Part shown: one piece after another, positions 1-11,054 of the stretch | Position numbering within the stretch: the stretch's first letter is position 1 | Layout: each line of letters starts with the position of its first letter | NCBI RefSeq assembly: GCF_905475465.1 | Contig: NC_062236.1 | Location: 12,348,001 to 12,412,000 of the forward strand | Direction of reading: 5' to 3' | DNA from: Pieris napi | Lineage: Eukaryota; Arthropoda; Insecta; Lepidoptera; Pieridae | Length of the DNA stretch: 64,000 nucleotides | Notes under the pieces: model-generated | The model's input: the letters and a program-made list of their open reading frames with translations, nothing else | Database searches by the model: none | What the model was told of the DNA's origin: nothing | Program-made: the position numbers and the translations under genes

Positions 1-433
1 AAACGGACCTCAGGGGCGGTCTGGGATGCGGTCGTGGTACAACCGAGATGATTTAAATGTTTGGACTATACAACCGGGTTTATGGGTAAAATTACGAGCC
101 CGAAATGTCCAAATGCAATACGCTTTTGACATTGGGATTCATAGCGCTAAGTTTGGACGCAGAATCAGAACCAATAGGTAGCGGTAGCCTAGCGGTCTTA
201 TTAAGTGGCAGCAGCTAGGTGAGGGGTACCGGGTTCGATTCCCGGTTTGAGGGCAAGTTTTAATTTAATTTAAATTTGTTCTCGGCGTTTGGGAGGGTTG
301 TGCGGTACCGGGCGAGTGCCTAAACCGTACATGGAGGACACGGTCGAATTTCTCAAGACAAGCACTAATTATAAAAAATCCTATACTTGACGCTGGCTAA
401 TGCACAAATCGTGCCAGAGCCATAAAAAAAAGG
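1..433 (+). repeat. tRNA-derived SINE-like element, probably cut by the window edge
   Basis: A tRNA-like pol III promoter is visible: an A-box match TAGCCTAGCGG at 185-195 and a B-box GGTTCGATTCC at 232-242. A non-tRNA body follows and ends in an A-run near 425-433. The sequence before the A box looks like part of the same repeat. The long spacing and body do not fit a functional tRNA gene. The family is different from the common SINE of this window. Confidence 0.5.
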
Positions 434-1507
434 TAGCGGAGACACAGAGCAGAGAGAAGTCCAGCCTCATATTACCCAGCGGCATATAGCGGTCTTGCGA
501 ATGTTATATATTTGGCTGTGGAATGTTTAGTTTATTGATATGATTTAGTATAAATGTCTGTTTATCAATAATAATATTTTGTAAGGATTAACCCCCTTTT
601 AGATAACATTGCTTCATATTTAATTTTTTTTAATGCCTTTAAGTGCTTGTAAAAATTGTATTTTGTGTTTGTTTTAACAATGTATTAGTGTGCCGAGCGT
701 TGGCAAGATTTTTATTAAAAAAAAAAGAAAGATTATTTATTTAAAAAATAATGTTTTCAAAATGCACCATGTAGCACTGAATATTTGTAAACTAGATAGG
801 GGAGTGTGGACACGAGTGTTAGATCAATTTTGTCACAACCTGTCGTGATTAAAGCATATAACACACATTACATATAAAAACTATTATGTTCATTTCGGTT
901 TGTATGTAGATATGATTAAAATTATAAATTTATTCCGCGTTTTAGTACCTTAAACACGCATGTAATCTAGGTCGCTACACAGTTCTCGTCTGATTACAGT
1001 CACGGTCGAACTGAACATCACAAAAGCTACAACTTAGTGTAGAATTTTTACAGATATTAAAGTTACTCAACCAAAAAACTTCTCGTTGCCTCGGACAACG
1101 CCCTTGAAATTTTAAACTATTTTCCTTATTCATATAAAATATTACACTATTTTAAATGTTGTACCAAACTGACAAATTTTATCATGATTTAATAGAAAGA
1201 GACGAAGTAATAATATATTTAAATTATTTTCTACCCTCTATGTTGAAGTCCCGTCGGGGCATAGCAGAAATTTAACTACATTTTGTTTTAAGTGTGCAAC
1301 ATTAAATATTTTAATGATGTAGTGTTTGGAAATGGTTGAAACAGTTACTTAAAACGGGTGATGAAAACTTAAAACGAAAACAATCTATAGGCCGCTTTTA
1401 TTAGACTCGTACAGTCGTTTGGACTTTTTTATTGGCCCATGAACTCTCGGCGGGCTCGCGAGTGCGCAACCGGCACACATTATCGGCGATTTTTAGTTTT
1501 GATACAT
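434..1507. other. AT-rich non-coding stretch with one LINE-tail-like repeat
   Basis: No coding signal was seen. Positions about 745-860 resemble 2526-2635: both contain an ATG(C/T)ACCATGTA block, a TTTTGTCACAACCT block and a final ATTAAA or AATAAA. They look like two copies of one retroelement 3' end. Positions 655-720 resemble 40550-40625, sharing an AATGTAT-AGTGTGCC block, which suggests a second repeat family. Confidence 0.4.
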
Positions 1508-2064
1508 GAAATAAAATATGTTTATTATGGAATATAAGATACAGGTATCACTTATTCCACGTCATTAAATTTGAATCGGTATTCGGTAGACATCCCTACT
1601 CATCGGCAAAGAAGACAGAGGGTGTAGGCCGAGAGAAAAAGCCAAAAGCCGGCGTAAAAAAACTCTCGGTACTCTTTTAAAATAGCAAATCATCAAACAA
1701 CACTTATTTTAAAACAAATATCGCAAATTAATTAGAAGTAGCCTGTCTAGCACTAGTCCCAGGCCCTTTTATCAACAAGATAATCGTTAACTTTATAGTA
1801 AGCCTTATTACACAGCTTTTTTTTAATACATTTCTTAAATTTATTAAATGGCAGTGATAAAAGAGCCTTTGGGATTTTATTAAAGAAAAGTATCCCTTTT
1901 CCCAAAAAAGAATATACTAACTTTAGATAGTCTAGTACGGAGAAATTGCAGCCTGCGTTTGTTCCGATTAATATTGTGCGTATGTTCTTTTCTAGTAAAC
2001 TTATCACTATTTTTGTAAACTGATATGATATTTTTATAAATATATTGCGAGGGAAAGGTTTCAT
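1508..2064 (-). pseudogene. 5'-truncated LINE: end of the RT protein plus 3' UTR
   Basis: The minus strand has an open frame from 2064 to 1753 ending in a segment (FFNKIPKALL, then FNKFKKCIKKKLCNKAYY) typical of the end of Jockey/CR1-type LINE RT proteins. That region is rich in lysine, and the pattern 'FYNKLP-EI--L--NKFK' recurs at 41392 and 25530. Beyond the stop, a 3' UTR-like stretch runs to about 1508 and ends in AATAAAC. No RT catalytic motif is present, so this is only the 3' end of a LINE. The family assignment rests on the pattern alone. The frame is open but too short to be active. Confidence 0.6.
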
Positions 2065-2065
2065 A

Positions 2066-3220
2066 ACGTTTGCCTACACCTTATGCAAGTTTTAAATGCG
2101 CACAAAGAAACATCCATTAGTGGATAGCCGTCATTTGCACGAGGTTTGAGAGTCGCACTTTTAATTCCAGCACTGTTCTAATTATAAGATCTTGCTAAAT
2201 CTTCAACTCGTGACGTGACTGTAATCTAACCACAGCTTAGGTCACCTCGTTAACTTTCCGTTATTTTTAAAGAAACTTTGTGTACCAATAAGTGGACGAT
2301 ATAACGAGAATATTGTATTAGACTTCGTCTGCTAGAAATTTGAATCCTTTAGCATATAGAGGGCACATAACTAACATTTTTATATCAAACAGACACACCT
2401 AAAAGGAACGGCATACTTTGAGGTGCCAAAAACTACATGCACACACACACCCATTCGCACACACTTAATGTCTTATAAGACTTGTGTTTGATTTGTAGTA
2501 ACACTAAAACTTTTATGTAGCAACTGTTTTAAAGATGTACCATGTACCACTGACTAATTTTTATGTTACCCACAACACAGGGACTCCCAATTTTGTCACA
2601 ACCTATTTGTCATGAATAAAGTTTTATTATTAAAAAGGAGGCAGAATAATACATACATACTGTGGCCAGTGCTGCAACTGGTCGTATTCTGTCGTGATTA
2701 TTTTTATACATATGTATATTGTTTTTTTACAGCAAAGAAATATCCATTATATACGCCCATCTTACGTTAGTGCTCATCGTTTAAATTCGTCGGATTTACG
2801 ATAAAACTGTCATAAAAAATGACTCGGTGGACAATTTCAACTCCACGTAGACCTTTTGCCGAGTCGTTTTAGAAACCTTGCTTGTGTTAATTATTTGCTA
2901 TTATTATTATTTTCTTGATTCTTACATAATTATGTATTTACAGTGTATAATCGCTTGCTTAGCGGACCCTTGCAACTTCTTCAATACAAAGAGTCCCCTA
3001 GTGAGTTGTGTGAGATATTGTGGGCTACTCGATTGTCAAGTTGCAAGGCTCTAGTGAGCGCTGTGCCATCTTAAGTTCTCATGTCATTTTCACACATGTA
3101 TATAATATATATATCCTTTCTTTAACATATTTTTATAAGTATTGTCCTCCTTGTAACATGTGTGATGTTTAAGAGCAAAAATAAAATAAAAAAACGTGTG
3201 TGTACTTATGAACACGCGTT
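2066..3220. other. AT-rich non-coding stretch
   Basis: The stretch holds a short CA microsatellite (about 2436-2464) and a LINE-tail-like repeat at 2526-2635, related to 745-860 and ending in an AATAAA context. No gene or RNA signal is seen in the rest. Confidence 0.4.
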
Positions 3221-3433
3221 AGAAGTTATACTTCTTTGGCGTAACAAGATTAAAATCATTTCAAAAAATTTATTCTACGTCTGTAGAAAAAACGACACTA
3301 ACAATAGAAAAAATTAAAATGTTGATATAGTTAACTTCAGGGTGGTTTTTTGTGACGGTGTGCGCGCGCATCGTAAATCTCATCTATTTATTCTCATCAA
3401 TTTTCCCTAACGCGCCAAAAGTAGTATAACGTC
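3221..3433. mobile_element. MITE family A, copy 1
   Basis: This copy is about 213 bp. It starts with GAAGTTATACTTCTTTGGCG and ends with a diverged inverted form of the same sequence. It shares most of its length with 40081-40296, including a GTGACGGTG-GCGCGCATCGTAAA block. Each end is itself almost palindromic. No coding capacity is present, so it is a non-autonomous DNA element. No clear target-site duplication was found, and the superfamily is unassigned. Confidence 0.6.
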
Positions 3434-4808
3434 AAAAATTAAACAGCAAAGGAAAGTTGTAACACTGAAATAGTTTCCACAACGAAGAAGTAGATGAAGT
3501 GTGGAGAAATCTTTAGGTTCCTTGTAAGGAATGAAATCTTTATGTTTATACGCATCGGAATCGTAATTTCTAAACAACGTAGGGTTGCCACAAGTATATC
3601 CTTTTATTCGTTGGTTATACTGGTTTTTTTATTTTTGTGGGATCTTATTAAAATACAAATAGACTCAGTCTGGTAAGAGAACCGTTGTGGATTTTGAGGT
3701 CGCGGCAGTGCTAAATTACCTTTTTTTATGTTGACAACGCTGTTTAGGTACTTCTGAATAAAAGAAGCGTACCAAATAAGAAATACCAGTTACCATACTG
3801 CGGTTCTCCTTCTGCAGTGTCTAGAAAAGGAGATGACTATTTCTAATCATCATCGAAGCGCTAAAGACGAGCCCAGCTGAGCTCAGTTTGTTGCAGATTT
3901 GGTTCTTTAAATCAGTTTTAAAATTATTTTCACGACATTTCAGACAGCCCTTAAAATTTACGTGATAATAAAATATACATACATACACCTTCGTGACTTG
4001 GTGATACATGACGTAAAACCCGGTCTCTCAATTTCTGCAGAATCAAATTATAGGGACGTTATAGGGATTACGTACAAACAGTTTATTTTCGAAAAAAATA
4101 TATACTGTATAATATATCATGCAACTATGTATTACATATACTTACAAACAAGGAATTGATAAATAATTATGAAAGGAAATAATTATAAATTTCACAATAC
4201 AGAATAATAACTTGAGAAATCTTCGCGAAAACGAAAGTGGGGGTTTACTGATTTTTACTATGTATAAAGCTTTGCTATAAATAAAAGTAAAAAAAGTCAA
4301 AATCATTTATTCATATCATTATTAATTTTGTCCGATAGGTAACACAATGTAAGCTTATGAACGACAAATGAAATTTGTACATTAAATGCTTCTAATTTTA
4401 CTAATAATATATATTTAAAAAAATATATACCTATATGTAAAATAATTAAAATTTTACCAAATATTGCTGTAATCATCAATAACTAAATGTAATAGTAAAT
4501 GGCAGCCCTAGGTAAATAGTTTCATGGCTAGACTAAAAATACATGTGTTGCAAAGAACCTGCTTTGCTATTATTAGAAATAGCCTTAGTTTCCTTGTAGG
4601 GTGAAGTTTTACCGTTAACTCTAGTTTTTATTATTATCTGTTAAACCCTTAAGTTTTTGCCGATTCCTATAATGGTAGCTCTGTTTTATTTACTGAATAC
4701 TCCGTTAGAAAGCTTAAGAATTAACCTTTTCTTTAAGTTCAAGTACAAGCTATAATTTAATTCAATTCTGTTAAGACTTAAAAGGCTAAACATGTTTCAC
4801 AAAAAAAC
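3434..4808. other. Non-coding; one LINE tail fragment at 4293-4400
   Basis: Positions 4293-4400 match, on the minus strand, the LINE tail that ends ATAAATGATTTTGACTTT (better copies at 17981 and 45150). The short open frames elsewhere show no recognisable protein. Confidence 0.4.
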
Positions 4809-5031
4809 TAGCGTTACAATATTTTTTAGGTCAGGGCCTCAGATTTCTGATAATTTTAATCTTATACACACGCCGACGACTTTGGGTCTAAGGCAAGCCG
4901 GTCCCACGATGTTTTCCTTCACCGTACGAGCGAATGTTAAATGCGAACATCGACAGAAAGCCCATTGGTGCACAGCCGGACATCGACCTCAAGAATGACA
5001 GTCACTCTGAGGCCACTAGGCCATTGCTGCC
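4809..5031 (-). repeat. Common SINE of this window, reverse orientation
   Basis: This is the reverse complement of the SINE best seen at 42345 and 48037. Its 3' body (TCTGAGGCCCTGACC) lies at the left. It also holds the TTAGACCCAAA block, the TGTGCACCAATGG block and a minus-strand A box around 5013-5023. It is diverged and the B box is damaged. Confidence 0.7.
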
Positions 5032-5287
5032 TCATTATTAATTGTTGAAGAGAAGGCTTCAATGAGATAATCTTCCACTTGTTGAATCTAAAAGTTTGAC
5101 CGTCGCCGTTCAGTTGTCTTTCTCTCTTCTATAGATTGTGCTCCGAAGAATGCTCCTTGGAAGTACACAACTTGATTTCGTCATTCCCTTCCAAACTACA
5201 GTCTTCTAGAAGAACACTGGTGTTTCACCTCTTCGTTGTTGACGTACCCAAGTACCGTCACGATTTCGATTGTCTTGGGAACAGAGA

Positions 5288-5584
5288 TGGAGTGGAAATC
5301 CTACGGAATAATTGTTATCTAGTTACCCACAGCACAGGGATTTCAAGCGATTAGGATATTAAACAAAGTATGAAAGTACCGACTGCAGCGCCATCTGCCG
5401 GGCTGATTTGTGAATCTAAACCATTAATTCAAACACATACAAAAAAAACATTCAACTCGGTCCAGCCGTTTAAGAGGACTTCAGTGACATACAAACGTAC
5501 AGTAGAATTATATATATATACAGTAGTTTAGGAGTCCATAGCGGACAAACAACGTGACACGTAATTTATATATATTAAGATATG
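5288..5584 (+). repeat. Dispersed retroelement 3' end, copy 1
   Basis: It shares with 12530-12730 the blocks GATATTAAACAAAGTATGAA, CAGCGCCATCTGCCGGGCTG and ACAGTAGAATTATATATA. The last block gives a microsatellite-like tail, as in CR1-type LINE ends. No coding sequence remains. Confidence 0.5.
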
Positions 5585-6763
5585 TATGATCATTCAGTGT
5601 AATTCGTTTTACGTCAATTAAATTGTTCCATAGCTGGGAATTTTGTTTACGAATTAGTTTGTATTCGTAGAGTGCTTTTACTAATTGGAAAATTTAATTC
5701 AACTGAAAAGTTTCACAGAATATCGAGCTTTTTACGTTACCAAAAACAATTTTTAATAATTATCACAGCGGCGTTTTAAAGGTTTAACCTTAGGTTTCTG
5801 TTTATTGATAGTTTTTTAATACAAGAAGATATTAGCCTTATCGATTGAGGCATTGCTTTACCGTATATATGCGTAAATTAGGCACAAGTCCATATCGCGG
5901 GTAGAAATAACTAATTATGACCTGACAAGTCGCTCATATCTTTATTTAAATTCTTGTAATCGATATCCTTTTGCTAATGCCACGACCTCTGCTTTTCAAT
6001 AGATACATATATGTTTACTAATTAGTTCGCTTGATTTAATTAGTTTAATAATTTATTCAAGTTAAGAATTATAATTAGGCCGGTCTTTCTAAATTTTTAT
6101 TTTTATATAATATGTACTGTCTAGACTTAAGTCTTTTCTGTTTTTAATTAAATCTCACTACTTTGGGTATTGCTATGCCTAATTAACCTTTAAAACTCCG
6201 ACAGGATTATGGCGTTTCGGCCCGAAGGACCAAATTCTAATTTTGTATAATTATTGATTGAGTATGGATTATTTAGAATGCTTTTAAGTGCCTTTTACTA
6301 TTGCTGTATAATGTCGATATGTTTCGAACAAATCGCTATTTTTAATTAAATTTGTTGGCATGTTGAATTACAATTTTAACATTTATAATTTAAACATGGC
6401 ATCGTGCCAGATTTCATGCCATTAAACATGTAAACAAACAAACGCACACAAATGCCAATTTTCTTACGTGTTAATTGTCAGTTTTAATTTACACTAATAC
6501 ACACATTATTCTTCGATCAAAATCAGTCTCCAACGAAACTCCAGAGTACACTATTCACTGGCATTGTACGTCATGGTTGAATCAATAAATATTTTGATAA
6601 ATTAATTATTATATACCTGTTATTTTTCTCCGTAATACTTTAAAAGTCTGTCAGATAACTCTCATGACAGTGAATTTTTCATACAGTCAAATAGCCCATT
6701 CCATATGGGATTTATGTAGATGCCACTTAAAATTGTCGCTAATAATCTTTCCGAAATCCACAA
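5585..6763. other. AT-rich stretch, no gene seen
   Basis: Only short stop-interrupted frames and AT-rich sequence are present. I see no repeat structure that I can name. Confidence 0.4.
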
Positions 6764-7028
6764 AGGAGCGTTCAAGTATTACGTAACGCAATTTTTGGAG
6801 ATTATTGACCCCCCCCCCCCATGTAACTCGCCGTAACGTTTATCAGTACCCAAGTATAGTAAAACGTTTCGTGACCACCTAGTGACTCTTTAGTTACTAT
6901 TATGTGGTGTAAGTCGAAAAAAATATTAACAATAACGCGTAATTTAATCCCCGCCACGCATCGTAACGTTTTACAAAAGCAAACCCCCCCCCTCCAAAAA
7001 TTCGTTACGTAATACTTGAACGGTCCCA
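6764..7028. mobile_element. MITE with about 33-bp terminal inverted repeats
   Basis: The left end contains GCGTTCAAGTATTACGTAAC (from 6768) and the right end (to about 7027) carries its near-perfect reverse complement. The element is about 265 bp and non-coding. It holds a C11-12 run near 6810 and a C8 run near 6984. The flanks offer only a weak AAA duplication. No transposase is present. Confidence 0.7.
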
Positions 7029-7431
7029 AAGCTGTAAAATCTAAAAAAACTATTTTTTATTTAACAGCTAAAACTATAATTTCTGAGAGTAGTTGACTAA
7101 ATCTGTGTGCCTGTCTGCATATATACATATATATATATTGTATTGGCCAAAGGCTTGTTTATGTCACCGAAATTCTTTTGTATTCAACTCAGTGCCATGT
7201 GGTCGAACGATTTTCCGAATAAGGATGTGTGGCGTCACGTTTTGTCATTCAAGTACATGTGAAAGTTTTTGCCGCTTTGCCAAGTATTATCAAATTCAAT
7301 AATTTATGCATGTAAGTACACGGCTATATGTTTATAAAAGTAATTCTGAAAACCACCTATTATTTGGAAAAAGATAATTTTAAAATTTCTTGCTTTATTA
7401 TTAGTGGCTTTACTTGAGAGCTTAATTAATG

Positions 7432-7566
7432 TTTTTTTCGCAAACGGGCAGGAGGCTCACCCGTTAGTCATACCGCCGCCCATGGACACCCAGAGGCTTC
7501 GCGAGCGCGTTGCCGGCCTTTTTAGAATTGGTACACTCTTGAAGGACCACAAGTCGAATTGGTCTA
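7432..7566 (-). repeat. Abundant LINE 3'-end fragment ('GRQRTREP' family)
   Basis: This is a minus-strand copy of the family best preserved at 27002-27300. The GGCAGGAGGCTCACC and CCGCCGCCCATGGACAC blocks are visible. It encodes a damaged version of the RT C-terminus. Confidence 0.6.
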
Positions 7567-7937
7567 ATTTAACTGGCATTGTGTTTAATATGAATACAGT
7601 TTTTTATATTTAATTATTATAATAAATATAGGTTACATTTGAAAGTTTAAGAAAAATTAAAAAAAATATATTTTCATTGTCTATATATAGACCAACTTAT
7701 ATTACAGAGGATGCAATTTCTTTATGTATATATAAGTGATTTTTTAAGCACCACTGAAATTCGCTAAGGTATATATATAATAATAATAATTCACGGTGTT
7801 ACAACTATTATGTAGTCTAAGACCAAACATTCAAGGTCACTTTGATAAATTTAGAGTACGTAGCAGTAAGTGCAAGACTTTTGTCAATATTTACTTCTCT
7901 TATTCTCTCTCTATACTCTTCTATTTACCTCAACAAC

Positions 7938-8052
7938 CACTCGCCGGCAACGCACTCGCGAGCCCTCTGGCATTGAGATGTCCATGGGCGGCGGTATTAC
8001 TTAACATCAGGTGAGCCTCCTGCCAGTTTGCCCCCCGTTCTATATAAAAAAA
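7938..8052 (+). repeat. LINE 3'-end fragment ('GRQRTREP' family)
   Basis: It contains CCGGCAACGCACTCGCGAGC and CATCAGGTGAGCCTCCTGCC and ends in an A-run at about 8045-8052. The tail marks the 3' end of a plus-strand insertion. Confidence 0.65.
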
Positions 8053-8469
8053 AACCTTCACCGTGAGAGTATTACATATCCCTTGCTTTGAATGCATGAC
8101 CTCAGGGTAATCATAAACTACTAGTCCACTGCCCTGCTTCGCTGTTGCTACCTTAATTAGTCTTTATCCCAAAAGTTGTGTAACAATTTAGTAACTTAAG
8201 ATTTATTATTTCGTTTTAACTTAATGCGATTAAACGTCGACCTCTCAATGTTTCAGTATTAGAGCTAATTAACAAAGTTTTGTAGACAGAATCAAATAAT
8301 ATCTTAAGCTTTACGAAGCTAGAAATGATATAGCTTTTTAATATACTGATATTATATTTGTATGTTTTATAGTTTATATTTTTCGTAAGTAGTTGAATTT
8401 ATTGTGTATGAGTTTTTGGTTTATACGTTTTGGATTTAAGTAATAATTGTAGTTTTAGTATCGACAAAA

Positions 8470-8710
8470 TACACACAGATGGTCTAGTGGCTTGAGCGTG
8501 AGGCACTCTTCTCTGAGGTCGTGGATTTGAACACTGGTTGTATACCAATGGACTTTCTGTCACTCACTTGTACAGTGAAAGAAAACATCAGGAAACCGGC
8601 ATGTCTAGACCCAAAAACTTCACGGCGTATGCACAGATGTCTGAATTAAAAAAAAACAATCAGGCACAGAAATCTGAGACCCAGGCCTAAAAATATTGTA
8701 ATGTATTGTT
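8470..8710 (+). repeat. Common SINE, diverged copy
   Basis: The A box TGGTCTAGTGG at 8480-8490 is followed by the CCAATGGACTTTCTGT, GGAAACCGGCATGTCTAGAC and AAATCTGAGACCCAGGCCT blocks. The central part is rearranged or deleted relative to 42345-42615. Confidence 0.7.
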
Positions 8711-9197
8711 TCTTTTAAATGTGTAAAAGTTATGTCAATAAAATATTTTTTTTTTGTCAATAAATGTATTTATTTATTTATACTTTATTACTTTAATCAA
8801 AAACATAAACATAACAAGAATATATAGTATGTGTAGTTTTATTTAAGCGCCTATATAATGTATTACTTATGTCCAAAATTTAATGGAAATAATTTTGTCT
8901 TTATGTATATGTGAATATAGTATGCAACATATTGCAAATCCTAGCTCCATAGATCACGTCAGATTAAAATCAATGCAATAGACATAATGAATATACTTAA
9001 CCCGTGAGATCCTATTAAACGAATCTATTTCCGTGGGAAATCGCCTACACAGAACAATAATTGCATTTGTGCTATGTGGGTTGGAATAAAATATATTAAC
9101 TAGAGTTTATAATGTGTATTAAAACCTAAACATAACAATCAAATATACGTACTTTACCTACCTTCTTATAGTAATAATAAATATAATTAAATTACTT
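8711..9197. other. AT-rich stretch, no gene seen
   Basis: There is only AT-rich sequence with T-runs and short frames. I see nothing I can name. Confidence 0.4.
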
Positions 9198-9384
9198 ATC
9201 ACGGCTCGGCAGGTGGACTCAGTGATGATGGCTGCTATTTCGTGACGGATATTTTGTTTCAATTGCGCCAGAGAAGTCGGCTTATTGGCGTAGACTTTAG
9301 GACTTTAGATTTAAGATAACCCCATTAGAAAAAATCCATAGGGGTTAAATCAGGACCGCGTGGAGGCCAATTTATGTCACTTCT
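9198..9384 (-). pseudogene. Decayed Tc1/mariner-like DDE transposase C-terminus
   Basis: Read on the minus strand, the conceptual peptide runs WPPRGPDLTPMDFF, then a damaged stretch with stops, then VYANKPTSLAQLKQNIRHEI. This matches the pattern known from the end of insect Tc1/mariner-superfamily transposases (SPDLTPLDFFLWG followed by a leucine/lysine helix). The stretch between the two blocks contains in-frame stops and frame changes, so it is dead. No terminal inverted repeats were found around it. The family call rests on motif memory only. Confidence 0.55.
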
Positions 9385-9763
9385 CCTGAAGATTATTTGA
9401 AAGGAATACATTTGAAAATTGATGGCCAAATTTCACCGTTAGAATGCTAAATCTCTATATATAACATCATGCTATATTAAATCGGGACCGGTCGCTAGTT
9501 ACATCAACGTTGTGTACATGCAAAACTCTTAAAGCTTAGAATGAATGGTTTAAACAATTAGACTGAAAGCGCAAATATAAACACAAAGTTAAATTAAAAA
9601 GTTACCTGTGCAGTTTCCTAACTGTTTTTTAAAACCGTAAATAACTTCTTCCCACGTTGAGATCTGTATAAAAGTTGTAAATGACCGTTTGTTCATCTTT
9701 GATAGTCTATATTCTGAGTCAGTTAGTAACAACTACGTTATGAGTTTTGGTTCTTTATGGAGG

Positions 9764-9771
9764 GATTAGAG
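9764..9771. repeat. 8-bp target-site duplication, left copy
   Basis: GATTAGAG sits directly before CAGTGTTTCCC and recurs at 10091-10098 directly after the element. Eight base pairs is the duplication length of the hAT superfamily. Confidence 0.8.
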
Positions 9772-10090
9772 CAGTGTTTCCCAACGTGGGGCCTACGTCC
9801 CAGAGGGGGCATTTTATTGCTAAATGGAGGGGCTTTTCGAAAATGTATTAATTTTATTTGTAATTTGAATTTCAGGTTTTCTTTTTGTTTTCAAAATATA
9901 CATACTGTGTTTCGATAACATTTTCCTAGGAATTTCTTCCTTAAACCTATCATTCAGGTTTCTTAAGTCAATTCAACAATTCGATTGTTTAATATTAAAA
10001 ATGGTATATGTATGTATATATGGTACATTCTCATAAGGATTTTAGAAAGTCTATAGTGGGGCATGGCCCAAAAAGGCTTGGGAAACACTA
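9772..10090. mobile_element. hAT-type MITE, 319 bp, with intact target duplication
   Basis: The element starts CAGTGTTTCCCAA and ends TTGGGAAACACTA, giving hAT-like terminal inverted repeats. It is flanked by perfect 8-bp duplications. The interior is non-coding. A related, more diverged copy lies inverted at 10772-11050. Confidence 0.8.
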
Positions 10091-10310
10091 GATTAGAGTA
10101 CTTGCGTATACAAGAAACAGGAAGTGTAACACATATATGAACAAAATACTAAATTGTTTGTATGTAAATCTGTAAACTTAACTATTGGTTAAGTTGGAGC
10201 CTTGGTGGTGCAATTATAGGCTTAAAGCAAAGTTCCAGATTAGTAAATTTAATGTATGCAACAATATTAAATTACGCTATAATCGAATAAGCATAGAATA
10301 AGCTGCTTAA

Positions 10311-10490
10311 GAGCAGTGATGGCCTAGTGGTTTTAGTGAGCGACTTTCATCCCTGAGTAGTCGTAGGTTCAATGCTACAGTGACCAATGGACTTTCTGTC
10401 TATGTGCGCATTTAACACTCGCTTGTACGGCGATGGATCTTGAATCCGGCCTTAGTCCCCAAAAAGTCATAACGCGTAAGGCTTATCACT
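10311..10490 (+). repeat. Common SINE, 3'-truncated copy
   Basis: The head GAGCAGTGATGGCCTAGTGG (A box at 10320-10330) is followed by a damaged B box, the CCAATGGACTTTCTGTCTATG and TGCGCATTTAACACTCGCT blocks, and CCCCAAAAAGTC. The 3' third is missing. Confidence 0.75.
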
Positions 10491-10771
10491 TACTTAGCAA
10501 TTAAAAAAAGATCATCAAGACCACGTAATAGAAAAAATGATGGAAAAACGCGGATGAATCTTTTGCATAATAATATTTAATGGTAAAGAAGCCACGGAAC
10601 AATATTTAACCATAGAAATTAACTTAACGGCTTAGTTTGAATCGCTTAATCCAATTAGAAACATAACGTTGTTATAATAAGATACTTTGTAAGATTGTTA
10701 TAAAAATTTTTCGTCTTGTCTTGATTAGACGCCGAAAAAATTATTATTTATTTAAAATGCACTATCTACCT

Positions 10772-11050
10772 CAATGGTTTCCAACCTTTTTTGTGCGATG
10801 CCCCACCTCAGCCAACCTAAAACTATTATGCCCCCCCCCCATAATTGTTCACTTAAGAGTTTAAATGATAGGTTTTAAGATGGAATCCCTAGGAAATTGT
10901 TAACGAAACAATATGTAAATTTTAAAAACATAATCAATAACTGGAATTCAAATTCCAAATAGTTTTAATAAAGTCTCAAGTCCAGTTATATCCAGCTGAT
11001 TTCGATTGCCTCCCTTAACAATCAAATTGCCCCCACGTTGGGAATCACTG
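10772..11050. mobile_element. hAT-type MITE, older inverted copy
   Basis: The ends are CAATGGTTTCCAACC and GTTGGGAATCACTG. Interior blocks (GATAGGTTT, CCTAGGAAA, TATCGAAACA-like) match the reverse complement of 9772-10090. The flanks ATCTACCT and TTCTACCT (offset by two bases) could be a decayed 8-bp duplication. Confidence 0.6.
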
Positions 11051-11054
11051 AATT

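Noticed and set aside
180..262. Functional tRNA gene
   Set aside because: A and B boxes are present, but no cloverleaf with proper acceptor and anticodon arms can be drawn, and a SINE-like body follows.
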